This document shows positions 22,393 through 29,186 of a DNA stretch of 64,000 nucleotides, in pieces. Position 1 is the stretch's first letter, and the number at the start of each line of letters is the position of its first letter. Both the position numbers and the translations under genes were made by a program. The stretch is from Escherichia sp. E4742 (GTDB lineage Bacteria; Pseudomonadota; Gammaproteobacteria; Enterobacterales; Enterobacteriaceae), in NCBI RefSeq assembly GCF_005843885.1, contig NZ_CP040443.1, forward strand, positions 62,001 through 126,000, given 5' to 3'. The notes beneath the pieces were generated by a model. It searched no databases and was not told where the DNA came from. It worked only from the letters and a program-made list of their open reading frames with translations.

Positions 22393-22728
22393 ATGACGGT
22401 AATCGTGTACGGAAAATCAACATTTGCAGGAAATGCCAAAACTCGCCGTCATGAGCGGCGCAGAAAGCTTGCTATTGAGCGTGATGCTATCTGTAACATC
22501 ATTGATTCTATCTTCGGCACAGATAGTGAGGAACCTGTTCAGGAGGCCCCAAGAAAGCGTTTAAGCCTTTCTGAAAAAGCAATATCACTCGGAAGCCTTC
22601 GCTGCAAGAAGGCAGAAGAAGTCGAGCGTAAACAGAACCGTATTTACTACAGCAAGCCACGCAGTGAAATGGGTGTGACCTGTGTCGGTCGCCAGAAAAT
22701 GAAATTAGGCAGCAAACCACTTATTTGA
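22393..22728 (+). CDS. N: antitermination protein N, P22-type RNA-binding end with 21-type body
   Basis: 111 residues from the ATG at 22393, with TGAGGA upstream. Residues 1-35 (MTVIVYGKSTFAGNAKTRRH, then ERRRKLAIERD) are the P22 N arginine-rich motif. Residues from about 65 (ISLGSLRCKKAEEVERKQNR) to the C-terminal GVTCVGRQKMKLGSKPLI match phage 21 and, more loosely, lambda N. The boxB hairpins in both nut sites are P22-type, so RNA specificity travelled with the N-terminus. It is the first gene of the left operon. Confidence 0.93.
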   Translation: MTVIVYGKSTFAGNAKTRRHERRRKLAIERDAICNIIDSIFGTDSEEPVQEAPRKRLSLSEKAISLGSLRCKKAEEVERKQNRIYYSKPRSEMGVTCVGRQKMKLGSKPLI

Positions 22729-22738
22729 GGACTGATAC

Positions 22739-22981
22739 ATGAGAGTAAAAACTATGGGCGCAAGCCCATTAAGCGGTCGTATTTTTCAAGGAACATTAAA
22801 CACTGAAAAAGGAATGTGGGTAGGAAAAAAAGAAGATGTAACCGAACAGGCAGTTAAGGCAGTAACTGAACACCTGATGATAAAAGACCGGAAATATGCA
22901 TACGAAACGAATGATGGCAAATGGGTGATAATAATGCATCAACTGGTTGATGAATTACCAGAAGAGTTTATTGCTGATTAA
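22739..22981 (+). CDS. DUF7446-like early phage protein
   Basis: 80 residues, MRVKTMGASPLSGRIFQGTLN. A compact soluble protein with beta-hairpin-like start (KGMWVGKKEDVTEQAVKAV) common downstream of N in lambdoid phages. GAGGA lies eight bases before the ATG. Function unknown; the family name is from memory. Confidence 0.65.
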   Translation: MRVKTMGASPLSGRIFQGTLNTEKGMWVGKKEDVTEQAVKAVTEHLMIKDRKYAYETNDGKWVIIMHQLVDELPEEFIAD

Positions 22982-23012
22982 AATTATTTTGGCATAAACA
23001 ACAGAAGCGAAG

Positions 23013-23210
23013 ATGTTGACAGTTGGTAAGTCATATTCAACTAAAAATGGAAAGACATTTAGTTGTGAAAAAGATATTGGAGAAATAGACACCATCTTTC
23101 CATTTGGTGGATGGGTATACAATTCTGATGGAAGCAAAGACAGATTTGCATATTACACCAGAGGAGGTGCTTATAAACCAACCAAATCAGAATATGACTT
23201 AATTATTTAG
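23013..23210 (+). CDS. small early protein, unknown
   Basis: 65 residues, MLTVGKSYSTKNGKTFSCEK. Rich in aromatic residues and glycine (FPFGGWVYNSDGSKDRFAYYTRGG), probably a small beta protein. GAAGCGAAG before the ATG gives a weak ribosome site. It fills the space between two early genes on the transcribed strand. No family recognised. Confidence 0.5.
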   Translation: MLTVGKSYSTKNGKTFSCEKDIGEIDTIFPFGGWVYNSDGSKDRFAYYTRGGAYKPTKSEYDLII

Positions 23211-23312
23211 CACAGAGAAGCACTGTGTATTCATTCCAACGAGTGAATACACGGAGCAATGTCGCTCGTAACTAAACAGGAGCCGACTTGTTCTGATTAT
23301 TGGAAATCTTCT

Positions 23313-23341
23313 TTGCCCTCCAGTGTGAGGGCAATTTTTTT
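23313..23341 (+). terminator. tL1-like terminator
   Basis: TTGCCCTC-CAGTGT-GAGGGCAA followed by seven T. The hairpin is the one I know from the lambda left operon. Without N, early transcription ends here. Confidence 0.85.
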
Positions 23342-23353
23342 GACGGAGAAATT

Positions 23354-23770
23354 ATGAAAATTACAGATATTCTGGTTAATCCAGATAATTACGACCAATT
23401 CAATATCTCTACTAAATCGGTTGATTTGGGATGTGCAACTGTCAGCGCATGGCTACTTAATGGTAAACAGTTGGATAAATGCCTTGATGCACATATGACG
23501 GTTAACAGCTTCCTTGCAGAAAAGACACACTGGCAAGATGCTGGAGGGAAATATGCTGGATGGCTTGAAAGCATGGGATTTGAATATCAATCTGATGAAG
23601 GTTGGTGGAGCCTCATAGCTGTAACGCCTGAGACAATAGAATGCTTCGTTAAATACTCAAACGACGATGACTATAAACACCAGGTAGATTCTGCGATAGA
23701 AAGATATAGAAGAAAATCATTCAACCACGAAATATCATCAGTTCTTGATTTCATAGAAGTATTCAAATAA
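23354..23770 (+). CDS. early-region protein of unknown function
   Basis: 138 residues from the ATG at 23354 (GGAGAAATT upstream); a frame extends to 23300 but overlaps the terminator. Acidic, aromatic-rich, one HW-x-DAGGKYAGWLESMGF segment, no membrane part. It lies between tL1 and cIII, where lambda-like phages carry host-takeover genes. I do not recognise it. Confidence 0.6.
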   Translation: MKITDILVNPDNYDQFNISTKSVDLGCATVSAWLLNGKQLDKCLDAHMTVNSFLAEKTHWQDAGGKYAGWLESMGFEYQSDEGWWSLIAVTPETIECFVKYSNDDDYKHQVDSAIERYRRKSFNHEISSVLDFIEVFK

Positions 23771-23853
23771 GCCGCCAAGAGCGGCTTTACCGCATACCAA
23801 TAATGCTTCACCCGAGGCATTTCCGTTATGTGTAAATAAATAAGGAGCACACC

Positions 23854-23994
23854 ATGCAATATGTCATTGCAGGGTGGCCTGTTGCTGGCTGCCCTTCCGA
23901 ATCTTTACTTGAACGAATCACCCGTAAATTACGTGACGGATGGAAACGCCTTATCGACATACTTAATCAGCCGGGAGTTCCAAAAAATGGATAA
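23854..23994 (+). CDS. cIII: CIII, inhibitor of FtsH
   Basis: 46 residues, MQYVIAGWPVAGCPSESLLE through KRLIDILNQPGVPKNG, nearly the lambda CIII sequence but ending about eight residues earlier than the lambda protein as I remember it. The amphipathic helix (LLERITRKLRDGWKRLIDIL) that blocks the FtsH protease is complete. AAGGAG lies eight bases upstream. It stabilises CII. The last bases overlap the kil start in another frame. Confidence 0.95.
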   Translation: MQYVIAGWPVAGCPSESLLERITRKLRDGWKRLIDILNQPGVPKNG

Positions 23995-24100
23995 AACACT
24001 TATGGCTATCCAGACTAAATTCACTATCGCCACTTTTATTGGCGATGAAAAGATGTTTCGTGAGGCCGTCGAAGCCTACAGGAAATGGAGGTCAAAATGA
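23987..24100 (+). CDS. kil: Kil, FtsZ inhibitor
   Basis: 37 residues, MDKTLMAIQTKFTIATFIGD then EKMFREAVEAYRKWRSK, corresponding to the first two thirds of lambda Kil (47 residues). The missing tail is outside the part known to me to be needed for division inhibition, but I am not certain. Its ATG overlaps the cIII stop by eight bases. It would block Z-ring formation after induction. Confidence 0.88.
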   Translation: MDKTLMAIQTKFTIATFIGDEKMFREAVEAYRKWRSK

Positions 24101-24285
24101 TTCCGGTAGAACTGGCGAAAACTCCAGAGTTAAGTCGATTAAAAAGAGAATATCACATTGCTGAGGCTCGTTACTGGCGTAAAGCGGGAGATAAATCAAA
24201 GAAACAACTTTGTTTATGGCAGGCACAAAGAGAGCGCATGAATGAGCGCGAGTTTCTTTCCTCCCCATCCGAATTACCATTCTGA
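24097..24285 (+). CDS. small basic early protein, unknown
   Basis: 62 residues from the ATG at 24097 (GGAGGTCAAA before it), MIPVELAKTPELSRLKREYH. Helical and rich in Lys, Arg and Gln; the ATG overlaps the kil stop (AAATGA). A conserved companion of the recombination genes in HK022/P22-like phages. No function known. Confidence 0.6.
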   Translation: MIPVELAKTPELSRLKREYHIAEARYWRKAGDKSKKQLCLWQAQRERMNEREFLSSPSELPF

Positions 24286-24293
24286 GGCAAATT

Positions 24294-24974
24294 ATGGGAA
24301 CTGCGACATTAATACTCGGTGAGTCTGGCACCGGAAAATCAACCAGCATGAGAAATATCAATCCCGAGGAAGCAATACTTATAAAACCAATAGGCAAGCC
24401 GCTACCATTTAAATCAAAAGACTGGCTTGCATGGGATGCCAGAGCAAAAAAAGGAACCGTAGTTACCACTGACAAATGGGACGTAATAGTTGCCGTAATT
24501 AAGCGTGCTCACGAATACGGGAAAAGAATCGTTATTGTTGATGACTTCCAGTATGTGATGAGCAATGAGTTTATGCGCCGCTCAGAAGAAAAATCGTTTG
24601 ATAAATTTACTGAGATAGGCCGCCACGCATGGGAGGTGATTAAGGCTGCACAGGATGCGCCTGATGACCTGAGAGTCTATTTTCTTGCCCATACCGAAGA
24701 AACCCCTATGGGGCGTGTGAAAATGAAGACTATCGGCAAAATGCTGGACGAGAAAATCACTGTCGAAGGCATGTTTACTATAGTTCTTCGCACTCTTACC
24801 CGCGATGACCAGTTCTTTTTCACCACGAAAAACAACGGTGCAGACACTGTTAAATCCCCAATGGGAATGTTTGATTCCAATGAGATTGATAACGATCTCT
24901 CTTTCGTCGATGCCACTGTTTGTGATTACTACGGCATCAATAATGTTCATCAAATTAAGGAAAACGCCGCATGA
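24294..24974 (+). CDS. Sak4-like RecA-fold ATPase (recombination)
   Basis: 226 residues. P-loop GESGTGKST at 9-17, Walker B-like IVIVDDFQYVMSNEF at about 80-94 and a compact RecA-like core without the extra domains of RecA. This is the arrangement of Sak4-type phage recombinases, which pair with an SSB-like protein; here the DUF669 gene follows and overlaps by four bases. It should act in strand annealing or exchange during phage DNA processing. The Sak4 label is from domain layout, not an alignment. Confidence 0.72.
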   Translation: MGTATLILGESGTGKSTSMRNINPEEAILIKPIGKPLPFKSKDWLAWDARAKKGTVVTTDKWDVIVAVIKRAHEYGKRIVIVDDFQYVMSNEFMRRSEEKSFDKFTEIGRHAWEVIKAAQDAPDDLRVYFLAHTEETPMGRVKMKTIGKMLDEKITVEGMFTIVLRTLTRDDQFFFTTKNNGADTVKSPMGMFDSNEIDNDLSFVDATVCDYYGINNVHQIKENAA

Positions 24975-25558
24975 GCAACGTGATTTTTACTTATAACGAA
25001 GAAGCAGCACTGACCGCAGGACAAGGTGGTTTTATTAATGAAACTGGCGCTCATATTATTACCATTACTGAAGCAGAACTAAAGCAATCAGAAAAAGGAG
25101 CCAAATTTATTGAGTTTTCTGGAGAATCCGACGACGGACGTAAAATCCAATATCTTAGCGTTTGTGTTCAGAAAAATGACGGCACGGAAAACAAATTTGG
25201 CGCAAATGTCGTTCACGCCATGATGGGGTGTGCCGGGATTGGGCAATTAACGCAACATATGGTTTCCGCCAGTAAATTTGTTGCACCTGAATTTCATGGA
25301 AAGAAAATCGGGTTAGTGCTCCAGAAAGTATTAACCACAAACAAAAAGACTGGCGCAGACAGCTACCAGATGGAAATACGCATCCCGTTTATTGCACAAA
25401 CAGGTCAAACCCTTAAAGAAAAGGCGGAAGGCAAGCAACCAGAAACTATCGCCAACATGGTTGCCAGCCTCAAAGATAAAGACAATCGCTCTAAAAACGT
25501 AAGCCAGAATCATGCAGATGATTATGGTTACAGCCAGAACGATTACCCTCCTTTCTGA
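24971..25558 (+). CDS. SSB-like DUF669 protein
   Basis: 195 residues, MSNVIFTYNEEAALTAGQGG. OB-fold-like beta pattern (GAHIITITEAELKQS, KFIEFSGESDDGRKIQYLSV) and an acidic, aromatic C-terminal tail (YGYSQNDYPPF) like that of SSB proteins, which docks partner enzymes. It is coupled to the Sak4-like ATPase, the usual pair in this phage group. Confidence 0.8.
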   Translation: MSNVIFTYNEEAALTAGQGGFINETGAHIITITEAELKQSEKGAKFIEFSGESDDGRKIQYLSVCVQKNDGTENKFGANVVHAMMGCAGIGQLTQHMVSASKFVAPEFHGKKIGLVLQKVLTTNKKTGADSYQMEIRIPFIAQTGQTLKEKAEGKQPETIANMVASLKDKDNRSKNVSQNHADDYGYSQNDYPPF

Positions 25559-25581
25559 TTATTGAAAATAAGGCTCCCATT

Positions 25582-25878
25582 ATGCCAGCGCCTCTGTATG
25601 GTGCGGATGACCCGCGCCGCTGTTCCGGCAATTCCGTATTGGAGGTGCTGGATAAATTCAGAAAAAACTACGACCTGATAATGTCGCTACCGCAGGAAAC
25701 GAAAGAGGAAAAGGAATTTCGCCATTGTATATGGCTTGCAGAGAAAGAAGAACGCGAGCGAATTTACCAGACATTAATCCGACCATTCCGCAAAGCCACA
25801 TATACCCACTTCCCTGAATATATCGACTCGCGCCTACGTAATTACCGCTCACGCTATGGCGCTATCAGTAATGACTGA
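25582..25878 (+). CDS. abc2: Abc2-like anti-RecBCD protein
   Basis: 98 residues, MPAPLYGADDPRRCSGNSVL then EVLDKFRKNYDLIMSLPQET. The sequence agrees with my memory of P22 Abc2, which binds RecC and changes RecBCD so that phage recombination can proceed. Helical, charged, no cysteine pair. It lies beside the Sak4/SSB pair in place of lambda gam. No Abc1 was found next to it. Confidence 0.75.
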   Translation: MPAPLYGADDPRRCSGNSVLEVLDKFRKNYDLIMSLPQETKEEKEFRHCIWLAEKEERERIYQTLIRPFRKATYTHFPEYIDSRLRNYRSRYGAISND

Positions 25879-25888
25879 GGAATTTACC

Positions 25889-26065
25889 ATGAGAGGACTT
25901 GCATACAATCCCGGCATTCTTCCGGCAGAAATGATTATTCGCCAACGCGTAAAGCCAATGCCATCAAGAGAGGAATTACTTAAGAGAAATAGTTTCGGTT
26001 CTGTTAACGACAACAGATATCTTGAAATGATTTTGAGGAGTAAGAAGGATTATGTCAAAAAATGA
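25889..26065 (+). CDS. DUF2737 small phage protein
   Basis: 58 residues from the ATG at 25889 (GAGGAATTTACC upstream), MRGLAYNPGILPAEMIIRQR. The AYNPGILPAEMIIRQRVKPMPSREELL pattern is that of DUF2737, common beside abc2/erf-like genes. It overlaps the HNH gene by 14 bases. No function known. Confidence 0.75.
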   Translation: MRGLAYNPGILPAEMIIRQRVKPMPSREELLKRNSFGSVNDNRYLEMILRSKKDYVKK

Positions 26066-26630
26066 CATTTCATATGAATACCTCATTAGCAACATTCACT
26101 ACGATAAAGAAACTGGGGTTTTCAAGAAGATAATTAAATCAAATAATGGGGATATAATTGGTTTCAAACCAACTGGCTGTACGCACTCGATGGGATACAT
26201 AAGGATATATATTAATAAAAAATGGTATTTAGCGCACAGACTAGCTTGGTTATATGTTACCGGGAAATGGCCAGTAAATGTAATTGATCACATCAACAGA
26301 AATAAAGCTGACAACAGGTTTATTAACCTACGAGATGTCTCCAGTAGGGAAAACAATAGCAATACAAGTAGAAATAAAGGAACTGAAATAGGCACAGAAA
26401 GGTGTGCTTATGGATGGAGAGCATACATAGGTGTTAATGGAAAACTACATCACCTTGGCTCATATGCAACATGTGATGGTGCAAAATATGCGTATGCTCT
26501 AGCAAAATATCAAGTAGAAATATATGGTTACCTGCGCCCCACACCAATCGATTGCAGAAAATTAAATTACGGAAACAGGGGGAATCGTAATGGAAATCCT
26601 AAATCAAACCGTCGCAAGTTCCATCAGTGA
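26052..26630 (+). CDS. free-standing HNH homing endonuclease with AP2-like domain
   Basis: 192 residues. The HNH core is WYLAHRLAWLYVTGKWPVNV and IDHINRNKADNRFINLRDVS with the H...N...H residues in place, then a short AP2-like DNA-binding part (AYGWRAYIGVNGKLHHLGSY, DGAKYAYALAK). Strongly AT-rich and lysine/asparagine/isoleucine-rich compared with neighbours, typical of a mobile endonuclease gene. It overlaps both neighbours. No intron or intein is associated. Confidence 0.88.
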   Translation: MSKNDISYEYLISNIHYDKETGVFKKIIKSNNGDIIGFKPTGCTHSMGYIRIYINKKWYLAHRLAWLYVTGKWPVNVIDHINRNKADNRFINLRDVSSRENNSNTSRNKGTEIGTERCAYGWRAYIGVNGKLHHLGSYATCDGAKYAYALAKYQVEIYGYLRPTPIDCRKLNYGNRGNRNGNPKSNRRKFHQ

Positions 26631-27153
26631 ATCAAAACAAATATCTGAATGCGATGTGGCGGAGTGGGAAGAAATGAAACAAATGTCACTAATTGAGATG
26701 GATGGATTTCTGAAAGGTAAATGCATCCCAAGTGATTTAAAGGTTAACGAAACAAACGCTGAATATCTGGTGCGTAAATTTGCTGAAGCAGAGGCCAAGT
26801 GCGCGGCGCTGGCAGCGGAGAATGCGAGACTGAAGGTGATGTGTGAGGACCGCCGCAGGTTCATCATGAAAGGGGTGCAACTGGGGTATATCAAGGTGCC
26901 AAAAGCGGAAACAGATCCGGACCTTGAGACAATTCGCATTGCTATATCACCACAAAAGCCCATTCCAGCCACCGATGCTTTCCTGGCTGAAGTACGGGCG
27001 CAGGGCGTGGAGATGCTGGCAAAAAATCATCAGAGTATCGTCAATGCACTTAAGGGAGATTCTTTATTTTCTGATGGTGAATACCGACATGCAGCTATTG
27101 TTTCCGCAGCTGTATATTTCGCCGCCCAGCTTCGCAAAGGAGGCAACCAGTGA
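26590..27153 (+). CDS. ead/Ea22-like phage protein
   Basis: 187 residues. The central coiled segment (LVRKFAEAEAKCAALAAENA) and the C-terminal ATDAFLAEVRAQGVEMLAKN are the common building blocks of Ead/Ea22-type proteins. GGGGGA lies eight bases before the ATG, which is inside the last part of the HNH gene. Function unknown; these genes vary by recombination between modules. Confidence 0.7.
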   Translation: MEILNQTVASSISESKQISECDVAEWEEMKQMSLIEMDGFLKGKCIPSDLKVNETNAEYLVRKFAEAEAKCAALAAENARLKVMCEDRRRFIMKGVQLGYIKVPKAETDPDLETIRIAISPQKPIPATDAFLAEVRAQGVEMLAKNHQSIVNALKGDSLFSDGEYRHAAIVSAAVYFAAQLRKGGNQ

Positions 27154-27635
27154 CTGGACATGCAACAATCCTCGACATGTGCTGTGGCAGTCGCATGTTC
27201 TGGTTCGATAAGAATGACGACCGGGCGATATTTAGCGATATCAGAAAAGAAGAGCACACATTGTGTGATGGACGACGCCTGATTATCAGTCCTGACCTGA
27301 TAGCAGATTTTCGAGCATTACCATTTGCAGACGCATCGTTTCCGGTTGTTGTATTCGACCCTCCGCATCTTGAGCGTGTTGGTGATAAAGCCTGGATGGG
27401 AAAGAAATATGGACGGCTGAATAAAGATACCTGGCGTGATGATTTGCGGCAGGGATTTAAAGAAGCCTTTCGTGTGTTGTGGCCACATGGCGTTATGATT
27501 TTTAAATGGAATGAAACACAAATACCTGTTCGCCAGATATTGGCACTGACCGACAGAAAGCCTGTTATCGGTCAACGAACAGGAAAGGGTGACAAGACCC
27601 ACTGGATTATTTTTATGAAGGAGGGCAACCAGTGA
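27150..27635 (+). CDS. class I SAM-dependent methyltransferase-like protein
   Basis: 161 residues with a GTG start overlapping the previous stop, behind AGGAGG. Motif I is ILDMCCGSRMFWFDK and the catalytic-type motif is FDPPHLERVG, that is DPPH where N6-adenine or N4-cytosine DNA methylases have D/N-PP-Y/F/W. VLWPHGVMIFKWNETQI follows as the strand after it. There is no recognisable target-recognition domain, so substrate is unknown; DNA is a guess from the motif. Confidence 0.75.
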   Translation: MTGHATILDMCCGSRMFWFDKNDDRAIFSDIRKEEHTLCDGRRLIISPDLIADFRALPFADASFPVVVFDPPHLERVGDKAWMGKKYGRLNKDTWRDDLRQGFKEAFRVLWPHGVMIFKWNETQIPVRQILALTDRKPVIGQRTGKGDKTHWIIFMKEGNQ

Positions 27636-27832
27636 GCAAGATTGACTACCAGGAATTGGCTGCTGCTAACGCTTTCTTGGCGGATGTGCGGGCTGGGGCG
27701 TTTAACGACCTTTGCGCGGCGTTTGTCAGGAACGCAAAAATTGCAGGACTGGACGATGGCGATCTCGTTACGGTGAAAGAAGCGACCGATGCTCTGCTGC
27801 ATTGTGTGGAACAGCTTCGCGCTCCAGAATAA
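27632..27832 (+). CDS. small ea-region protein
   Basis: 66 residues, GTG start overlapping the methyltransferase stop with AAGGAGGGC upstream. N-terminal KIDYQELAAANAFLADVRAG, the module also seen in Ead-type proteins, then a helical tail ending CVEQLRAPE. Function unknown. Confidence 0.6.
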   Translation: MSKIDYQELAAANAFLADVRAGAFNDLCAAFVRNAKIAGLDDGDLVTVKEATDALLHCVEQLRAPE

Positions 27833-27928
27833 TTAAATTTAGTACTGTAAATAAAATTTAATCCTTAACCGGAGGGATTTCTGCACCCTCAGAACATCAG
27901 GAGGCCGCCCGAAAGGGCGGTAATAAAA

Positions 27929-27988
27929 ATGGCAGAATTAACTAAAGAATGGTTGCAACAAACAATTACTGATATTCAGGTCAATTGA
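27929..27988 (+). pseudogene. truncated start of an Ea22-like gene
   Basis: The frame reads MAELTKEWLQQTITDIQVN and then stops. MAELTKEWLQ is the common N-terminus of ea22-type genes, which normally continue for over 100 residues, so this is a remnant left by recombination. It follows a GCCGCCC-GAAA-GGGCGG hairpin at about 27904-27920. Confidence 0.6.
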
Positions 27989-28002
27989 GGTGAGAAACGC
28001 GG

Positions 28003-28167
28003 ATGGAAAATTGTTTAGTGCCGTATCTGGTGCGGTTCGGGGCGTCGTCGTTAACAGTTGTGCCGCATGTCCTGGTGGCTGACAACGTCATCCCGGCACC
28101 GAAACGTCGTACCGGTATTGCAGCGGCACGCCGTGCAGCAAAGAAACGCAGGAGAGCAAAGCGATGA
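28003..28167 (+). CDS. small basic phage protein, unknown
   Basis: 54 residues, MENCLVPYLVRFGASSLTVV. The last 20 residues are almost all Ala, Arg and Lys (GIAAARRAAKKRRRAKR), suggesting nucleic-acid contact. GAGGTGAGAAACGCGG upstream; the stop overlaps the next ATG as ATGA. It is too short for most gene tracks, but the coupling to the next gene supports it. Confidence 0.55.
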   Translation: MENCLVPYLVRFGASSLTVVPHVLVADNVIPAPKRRTGIAAARRAAKKRRRAKR

Positions 28168-28361
28168 AAAACCGTAAAGCAAAACTGCTTACAGCAAAGC
28201 CCGGGCAGCTTATCCGCATCTCAAATCGACTTGTTGTTCGTTATGCGCCTTCTGGCCTTGCCAGGTGGTTACCAACGCATTTTTACGGTGTCAGGCGACG
28301 TAGAAGTGCGGCACAAAACCGCTGGAGAAATCACGGTTCTAGGCAAATTAAATGGGAGTGA
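28164..28361 (+). CDS. small arginine-rich protein, unknown
   Basis: 65 residues, MKNRKAKLLTAKPGQLIRIS. Basic throughout (pattern GVRRRRSAAQNRWRNHGSRQ). Translationally coupled to the preceding 54-residue gene by ATGA. No family known to me; the N-terminal 30 residues are the part most like other ea-region proteins. Confidence 0.5.
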   Translation: MKNRKAKLLTAKPGQLIRISNRLVVRYAPSGLARWLPTHFYGVRRRRSAAQNRWRNHGSRQIKWE

Positions 28362-28362
28362 T

Positions 28363-28581
28363 ATGACTACACTATTCAGGAAAAATTATCCGCGAAAGAG
28401 CAGAGCAACAGAATTCCTGTTTCTCATTCTGTTTATCGTGTTGATGATACCGATATCCCCGTTAATTCTGGTATGGGGAATCGGGAAAATAATTGAGCCA
28501 GTTATTGAATTGTATAACGACGTGGTATGGGCGTCGTTCAACGCACTACACAATAAAATTAATCCGTATAAGGAAAACTGA
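28363..28581 (+). CDS. small membrane protein of the ea region
   Basis: 72 residues from the ATG at 28363 (GGGAGTGAT upstream). A basic start (MTTLFRKNYPRKSRATEF) is followed by one hydrophobic segment (LFLILFIVLMIPISPLILVW) and a polar tail. One inner-membrane span is expected with the N-terminus inside. Overlapped by nothing on its strand. Function unknown. Confidence 0.6.
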   Translation: MTTLFRKNYPRKSRATEFLFLILFIVLMIPISPLILVWGIGKIIEPVIELYNDVVWASFNALHNKINPYKEN

Positions 28582-28582
28582 T

Positions 28583-29089
28583 ATGACCACTATTACGAGA
28601 GAAAGCGCGGAGATTAAATCATTCATCACTGGCTTCCTGAGCGACGCGGCGCACGATAACCAATCGTCAAACAGTCTGCTTGCTAATGTGTTTCGTATCG
28701 CACTGGCATCGCTGGAAGCAGAGCCGGTGGCGTGGAAGGCAACCTTCACGCAAATTGACAATGAATATAATACGTTCACTGCTCTGTATTCTGACAAAGC
28801 AGAAGTCGAACGGTGGGTGCGACTGCATGAAATAGGTGACTTTCGGGCAGAAATAACACCGCTTTATACAGCCCAACCAGCGCCGGTAGCTCCAGATGGT
28901 TGGATAAGCTGTAGTGATGCAGTTCCTGCTGAATATTGCGATGTGATTCTGTGCGATGATCTCGGGAATGTATTCCCCGGTTCCTGGGATAAGGTTTTTT
29001 GCCCCATTCGAGGCGGGAATAAGATGGCTTTTGTGGACAAAGACGGCATCGAAGTAGAGAGCTCAACTCACTGGATGCCGCTACCGTAA
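28583..29089 (+). CDS. DUF551-domain phage protein
   Basis: 168 residues from the ATG at 28583, two bases after the preceding stop. The C-terminal 65 residues (APDGWISCSDAVPAEYCDVI ... STHWMPLP) are a DUF551 domain with the typical HWMPLP end. The N-terminal part (SFITGFLSDAAHDNQSSNSL) is another ea-type module. No biochemical role is known for the family. Confidence 0.78.
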   Translation: MTTITRESAEIKSFITGFLSDAAHDNQSSNSLLANVFRIALASLEAEPVAWKATFTQIDNEYNTFTALYSDKAEVERWVRLHEIGDFRAEITPLYTAQPAPVAPDGWISCSDAVPAEYCDVILCDDLGNVFPGSWDKVFCPIRGGNKMAFVDKDGIEVESSTHWMPLP

Positions 29090-29145
29090 CCACCGCAGGA
29101 GGTTAACCGTGGCTATCCTGCAACTTGCAGTCAAAGGTGAATAAC

Positions 29146-29174
29146 AATCCTCGCATTCGCGGGGATTTCTTTTA
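29146..29174 (+). terminator. terminator between DUF551 gene and the TIM-barrel gene
   Basis: AATCCTCGC-ATT-CGCGGGGATT followed by TCTTTTAT. In the left operon such hairpins are read through by N-modified polymerase. A related hairpin (CGCCGCTTAATGCGG then ATTTCTTTT) lies at the end of the next gene. Confidence 0.6.
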
Positions 29175-29186
29175 TATGGGGATAAT

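Noticed and set aside
23861..24100. A 79-residue frame starting MSLQGGLLLAALPNL
   Set aside because: Its first half is cIII read in the wrong frame; only its end, from the ATG at 23987, is a gene (kil).
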